From an uncultured Lachnospiraceae bacterium (GTDB taxonomy: Bacteria; Bacillota; Clostridia; Lachnospirales; Lachnospiraceae): a DNA stretch of 7,267 bases. Of the stretch, positions 5,647-7,267 are shown in pieces. The position numbers and the translations under genes were made by a program. The notes beneath the pieces are model-generated. The model searched no databases and was not told the DNA's origin. It was given only the letters and a program-made list of their open reading frames with translations. The stretch's first letter is position 1. The number at the start of each line of letters is the position of its first letter. Location of the stretch: positions 1 to 7,267 of the forward strand of contig CAJULP010000052.1 of the NCBI GenBank assembly GCA_910587295.1. The letters are read 5' to 3'.

Positions 5647-6864
5647 TTATAATTTTCCCTGCTCCTGCATTTTCATAGCGCGTACCTTGGTGGAAAGTCC
5701 AAACAGGTTGATGAAGCCTTCCGCGTCATGATGGTCGTAAAGGTCGCCGGTGGTAAAGGAAGCGATGCTTTCGTTGTACAGGGAATAGGGAGAAGTGGTT
5801 CCCGCCTTGATGATGTTCCCTTTATAAAGCTTAAATTTCACTTCGCCTGTTACGTATTGCTGCGTGGATTCCACAAAAGCCTGTACCGCCTCTCGTAAAG
5901 GGGAGAACCACTTGCCTTCGTATACGATCTGCGCCATTTTATTGCCAAGATCTTTCTTTAACGCATAGGTATCGCGGTCTAAGATCAGTTCCTCAAGCTG
6001 CTGGTGGGCTTCATAAAGGATGGTTCCGCCGGGGGTTTCATAAACGCCCCTTGATTTCATGCCCACTACGCGGTTTTCCACGATGTCAACAATGCCGATG
6101 CCGTGTCTGCCGCCTAAGGTATTTAATTCGCGGATGATATCCGATACCTTCATCTGTTTACCGTTTACAGCGGTGGGAATACCTTTTTCAAAGGTAAGGG
6201 TCACATATTCGCCCTCGTCGGGAGCTTTTTCGGGGGTCACGCCAAGGACAAGGAGATGCTCAAAGTTCGGCTCATTTGCAGGATCCTCAAGCTCAAGGCC
6301 TTCGTGGCTGATATGCCATAAGTTGCGGTCGCGGCTGTAGCTGGAATCTGCGGAAAAAGGCAGATTGATGCCGTGTGCCTTACAATATTCAATCTCGGAT
6401 TCACGGGAATCCATGGTCCACTTTTCATTTCGCCATGCGGCAATGATCTTAAGGTCGGGGGCCAGTGCCTTGATGCCAAGTTCGAAACGGATCTGGTCAT
6501 TGCCTTTGCCGGTAGCGCCGTGGCAGATTGCGGCAGCTCCTTCTTTCCGGGCAATCTCCACCAGCTTCTTAGCAATCAGCGGCCTTGCCATGGAAGTGCC
6601 TAAAAGATATTTATTTTCATATACGGCATGTGCCTGCACGCAGGGAACTATGTACTCGTCACAAAATTCATCGGTCACATCCAAAATGTATAATTTTTCA
6701 GCACCGCAGAACTTTGCCCGCTCTTCCAGGCCGTCAAGTTCCTCTCCCTGACCGCAGTCAATGCAGACACAGATTACTTCATAATCAAAATTTTCTCTAA
6801 GCCAGGGGATGATCGCCGTGGTGTCCAGCCCGCCTGAATATGCCAAAACAACTTTTTCTTTCAT
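5647..6864 (-). CDS. argG: Argininosuccinate synthase
   Basis: This 405-residue protein is full length for ArgG. It joins citrulline and aspartate, using ATP, to argininosuccinate, the penultimate step of arginine synthesis. The ATP-pyrophosphatase P-loop is AYSGGLDT (8-15). ATGKGNDQIRFE (117-128) contacts ATP and citrulline/aspartate, and SYSRDRNLWHISHEG (175-189) with ELEDP (191-195) forms the remaining active-site region. No truncation or frameshift is seen. GGAGG stands 6 nt before the ATG. It is followed by the DUF1294 gene 22 bp later and is transcribed divergently from argC across a shared control region. Its base composition is visibly richer in G+C than the left half of the window, as expected for core sequence. 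Confidence 0.98.
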   Translation of the reverse strand: MKEKVVLAYSGGLDTTAIIPWLRENFDYEVICVCIDCGQGEELDGLEERAKFCGAEKLYILDVTDEFCDEYIVPCVQAHAVYENKYLLGTSMARPLIAKKLVEIARKEGAAAICHGATGKGNDQIRFELGIKALAPDLKIIAAWRNEKWTMDSRESEIEYCKAHGINLPFSADSSYSRDRNLWHISHEGLELEDPANEPNFEHLLVLGVTPEKAPDEGEYVTLTFEKGIPTAVNGKQMKVSDIIRELNTLGGRHGIGIVDIVENRVVGMKSRGVYETPGGTILYEAHQQLEELILDRDTYALKKDLGNKMAQIVYEGKWFSPLREAVQAFVESTQQYVTGEVKFKLYKGNIIKAGTTSPYSLYNESIASFTTGDLYDHHDAEGFINLFGLSTKVRAMKMQEQGKL

Positions 6865-6898
6865 GATAAGCCTCCAATGGTTTAATTATTTCTTTGAC

Positions 6899-6927
6899 AA
6901 TATACATCATCTCTGAAGAAAATGCAA
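6899..6927 (-). promoter_or_regulatory. argG promoter
   Basis: On the minus strand, TTGCAT (6927-6922) and TATATT (6904-6899) are 17 bp apart. The transcript would start near 6892, leaving a leader of about 28 nt with GGAGG just before the argG ATG. The -35 box includes a TGCAT core like the motifs repeated further upstream. Confidence 0.65.
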
Positions 6928-6934
6928 GTCTATT

Positions 6935-7022
6935 TTTGCATAAATAATGATTTATATTAATTTATTTGCATAAAATTAAATATACTATTGAATAATATGC
7001 ATATATATTGTATCATTATGCA
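6935..7022. promoter_or_regulatory. Candidate ArgR operator cluster between argG and argC
   Basis: TTTGCATAAA occurs at 6935-6944 and again at 6965-6974, exactly 30 bp apart, about three helical turns. ATATGCATAT, a palindrome, lies at 6995-7004, and TTATGCA, the inverse of TGCATAA, at 7016-7022. TTGAATAATATGCAT (6988-7002) resembles the ARG-box type, AT-rich with TGAAT/TGCAT half sites. The last two motifs overlap the argC promoter, and the first two lie upstream of the argG promoter. ArgR is the usual arginine-responsive regulator of such genes in Firmicutes. The motifs are seen directly; assigning them to ArgR is inference. Confidence 0.45.
6988..7016 (+). promoter_or_regulatory. argC promoter
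   Basis: TTGAAT (6988-6993) and TATCAT (7011-7016) are separated by 17 bp, giving a transcript start near 7023. The palindromic TGCAT motif sits inside the spacer, so a repressor bound there would block RNA polymerase. Confidence 0.55.
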
Positions 7023-7141
7023 GTGTTGGCAATGGATTGGAAATCATGTGATGCCTGCAAGAGGGCGGATGTTAATTGTCTTGCAGACGACGGGCTTTCA
7101 TATTATAATGGAACATTGTATAAGAAAGGATTTGAACAGTT
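7023..7141 (+). other. argC leader, about 119 nt, with one stem
   Basis: This is the predicted untranslated leader of argC. CTGCAAG (7055-7061) and CTTGCAG (7080-7086) form a perfect 7-bp stem with an 18-nt loop. No T-box consensus (AGGGTGGNACCGCG) and no terminator with a U-run is present, so attenuation is not supported. AAAGGA (7125-7130) lies 11 nt before the argC ATG, a somewhat long but usable spacing. A small frame from ATG 7032 overlaps the start of argC in another phase and is not called as a gene. Confidence 0.35.
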
Positions 7142-7267
7142 ATGGAAAAGGCAAAGATTTTTATTGATGGAAGTGAAGGAACGACCGGACTGCGCATTCA
7201 TGAGCGGTTTGCGGGAAGAGATGATATAGAGCTGCTTACAATCTCTAAAGAGCTTAGGAAAGAAAAA
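7142..7267 (+). CDS. argC: N-acetyl-gamma-glutamyl-phosphate reductase, type 2 (partial)
   Basis: The first 42 codons run off the window edge. The N-terminus reads KIFIDGSEGTTGLRIHERFA, the NAD(P)-binding GxxGxxG loop (Gly10, 13, 16) in the form typical of the short type-2 ArgC family rather than the 'GATGYAG' form of type 1. DDIELL follows, as in relatives from Clostridia. ArgC reduces N-acetylglutamyl phosphate to the semialdehyde in ornithine/arginine synthesis. The start is fixed by AAAGGA 11 nt upstream and by the position of the conserved loop. It is divergent from argG and likely heads an arg operon continuing to the right. Confidence 0.92.
   Translation, partial: MEKAKIFIDGSEGTTGLRIHERFAGRDDIELLTISKELRKEK

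Noticed and set aside
6059..6800. Several open frames within argG on both strands.
   Set aside because: They are shadows of the complete argG gene in other frames, with no start signals of their own.
7032..7229. A small plus-strand frame ahead of and overlapping argC, with CxxC-type cysteines.
   Set aside because: About 90 nt overlap argC out of phase, no ribosome binding site precedes ATG 7032, and the tail is a shadow of argC. A leader peptide is not supported.
1..7267. CRISPR array, tRNA, rRNA or intact transposase.
   Set aside because: No regularly spaced repeats, tRNA cloverleaf, rRNA segments or transposase motifs were found on either strand.

Overview
The window looks like chromosomal DNA from a Gram-positive Clostridia species, most likely a gut Lachnospiraceae-type organism. 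The evidence is the AT-rich spacers, strong purine-rich ribosome binding sites, an EFR1-type flavodoxin/ferredoxin protein, an AAA-ATPase/PD-(D/E)XK protein of a family common in gut anaerobes, and a divergent argG / type-2 argC pair. This placement is an inference from gene content; no rRNA or tRNA gene is present.

Bases 1-2770 are accessory and partly decayed. A C-terminal remnant of a MobC-like relaxosome protein (242-391) is followed by two intact genes, a flavodoxin-ferredoxin protein (418-1191) and a GIY-YIG nuclease-fold protein (1220-1687). About 1.1 kb of broken coding sequence comes next: an unassigned frame with an internal stop (1694-1981), a probable relaxase scrap (1971-2087), and on the minus strand a possible membrane-protein scrap and a longer broken frame (2249-2554). 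The simplest reading is the relic of an integrated mobilizable element that keeps two cargo genes.

Bases 2666-5316 hold two plus-strand genes, each with its own likely promoter: a CPBP-family membrane protein with a histidine at the usual Arg position of its EExxxR motif, and a 535-residue P-loop ATPase fused to a PD-(D/E)XK nuclease-like domain. A perfect 20-bp palindrome lies between them.

Bases 5331-7267 are an arginine-biosynthesis locus. argG and a small DUF1294 membrane protein form a minus-strand operon that converges on the ATPase gene. Divergently, a type-2 argC begins at 7142 and runs off the window. The 277-bp divergent spacer holds a good promoter for each direction and four TGCAT-type motifs that are candidate ArgR sites. 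ArgC acts in ornithine synthesis and ArgG makes argininosuccinate from citrulline and aspartate, so shared arginine control makes sense.

No complete new system is demonstrable. The points most worth following are the decayed mobilizable element around the EFR1/GIY-YIG pair, the ATPase-nuclease protein next to a variant CPBP protein, and the shared argG/argC control region.
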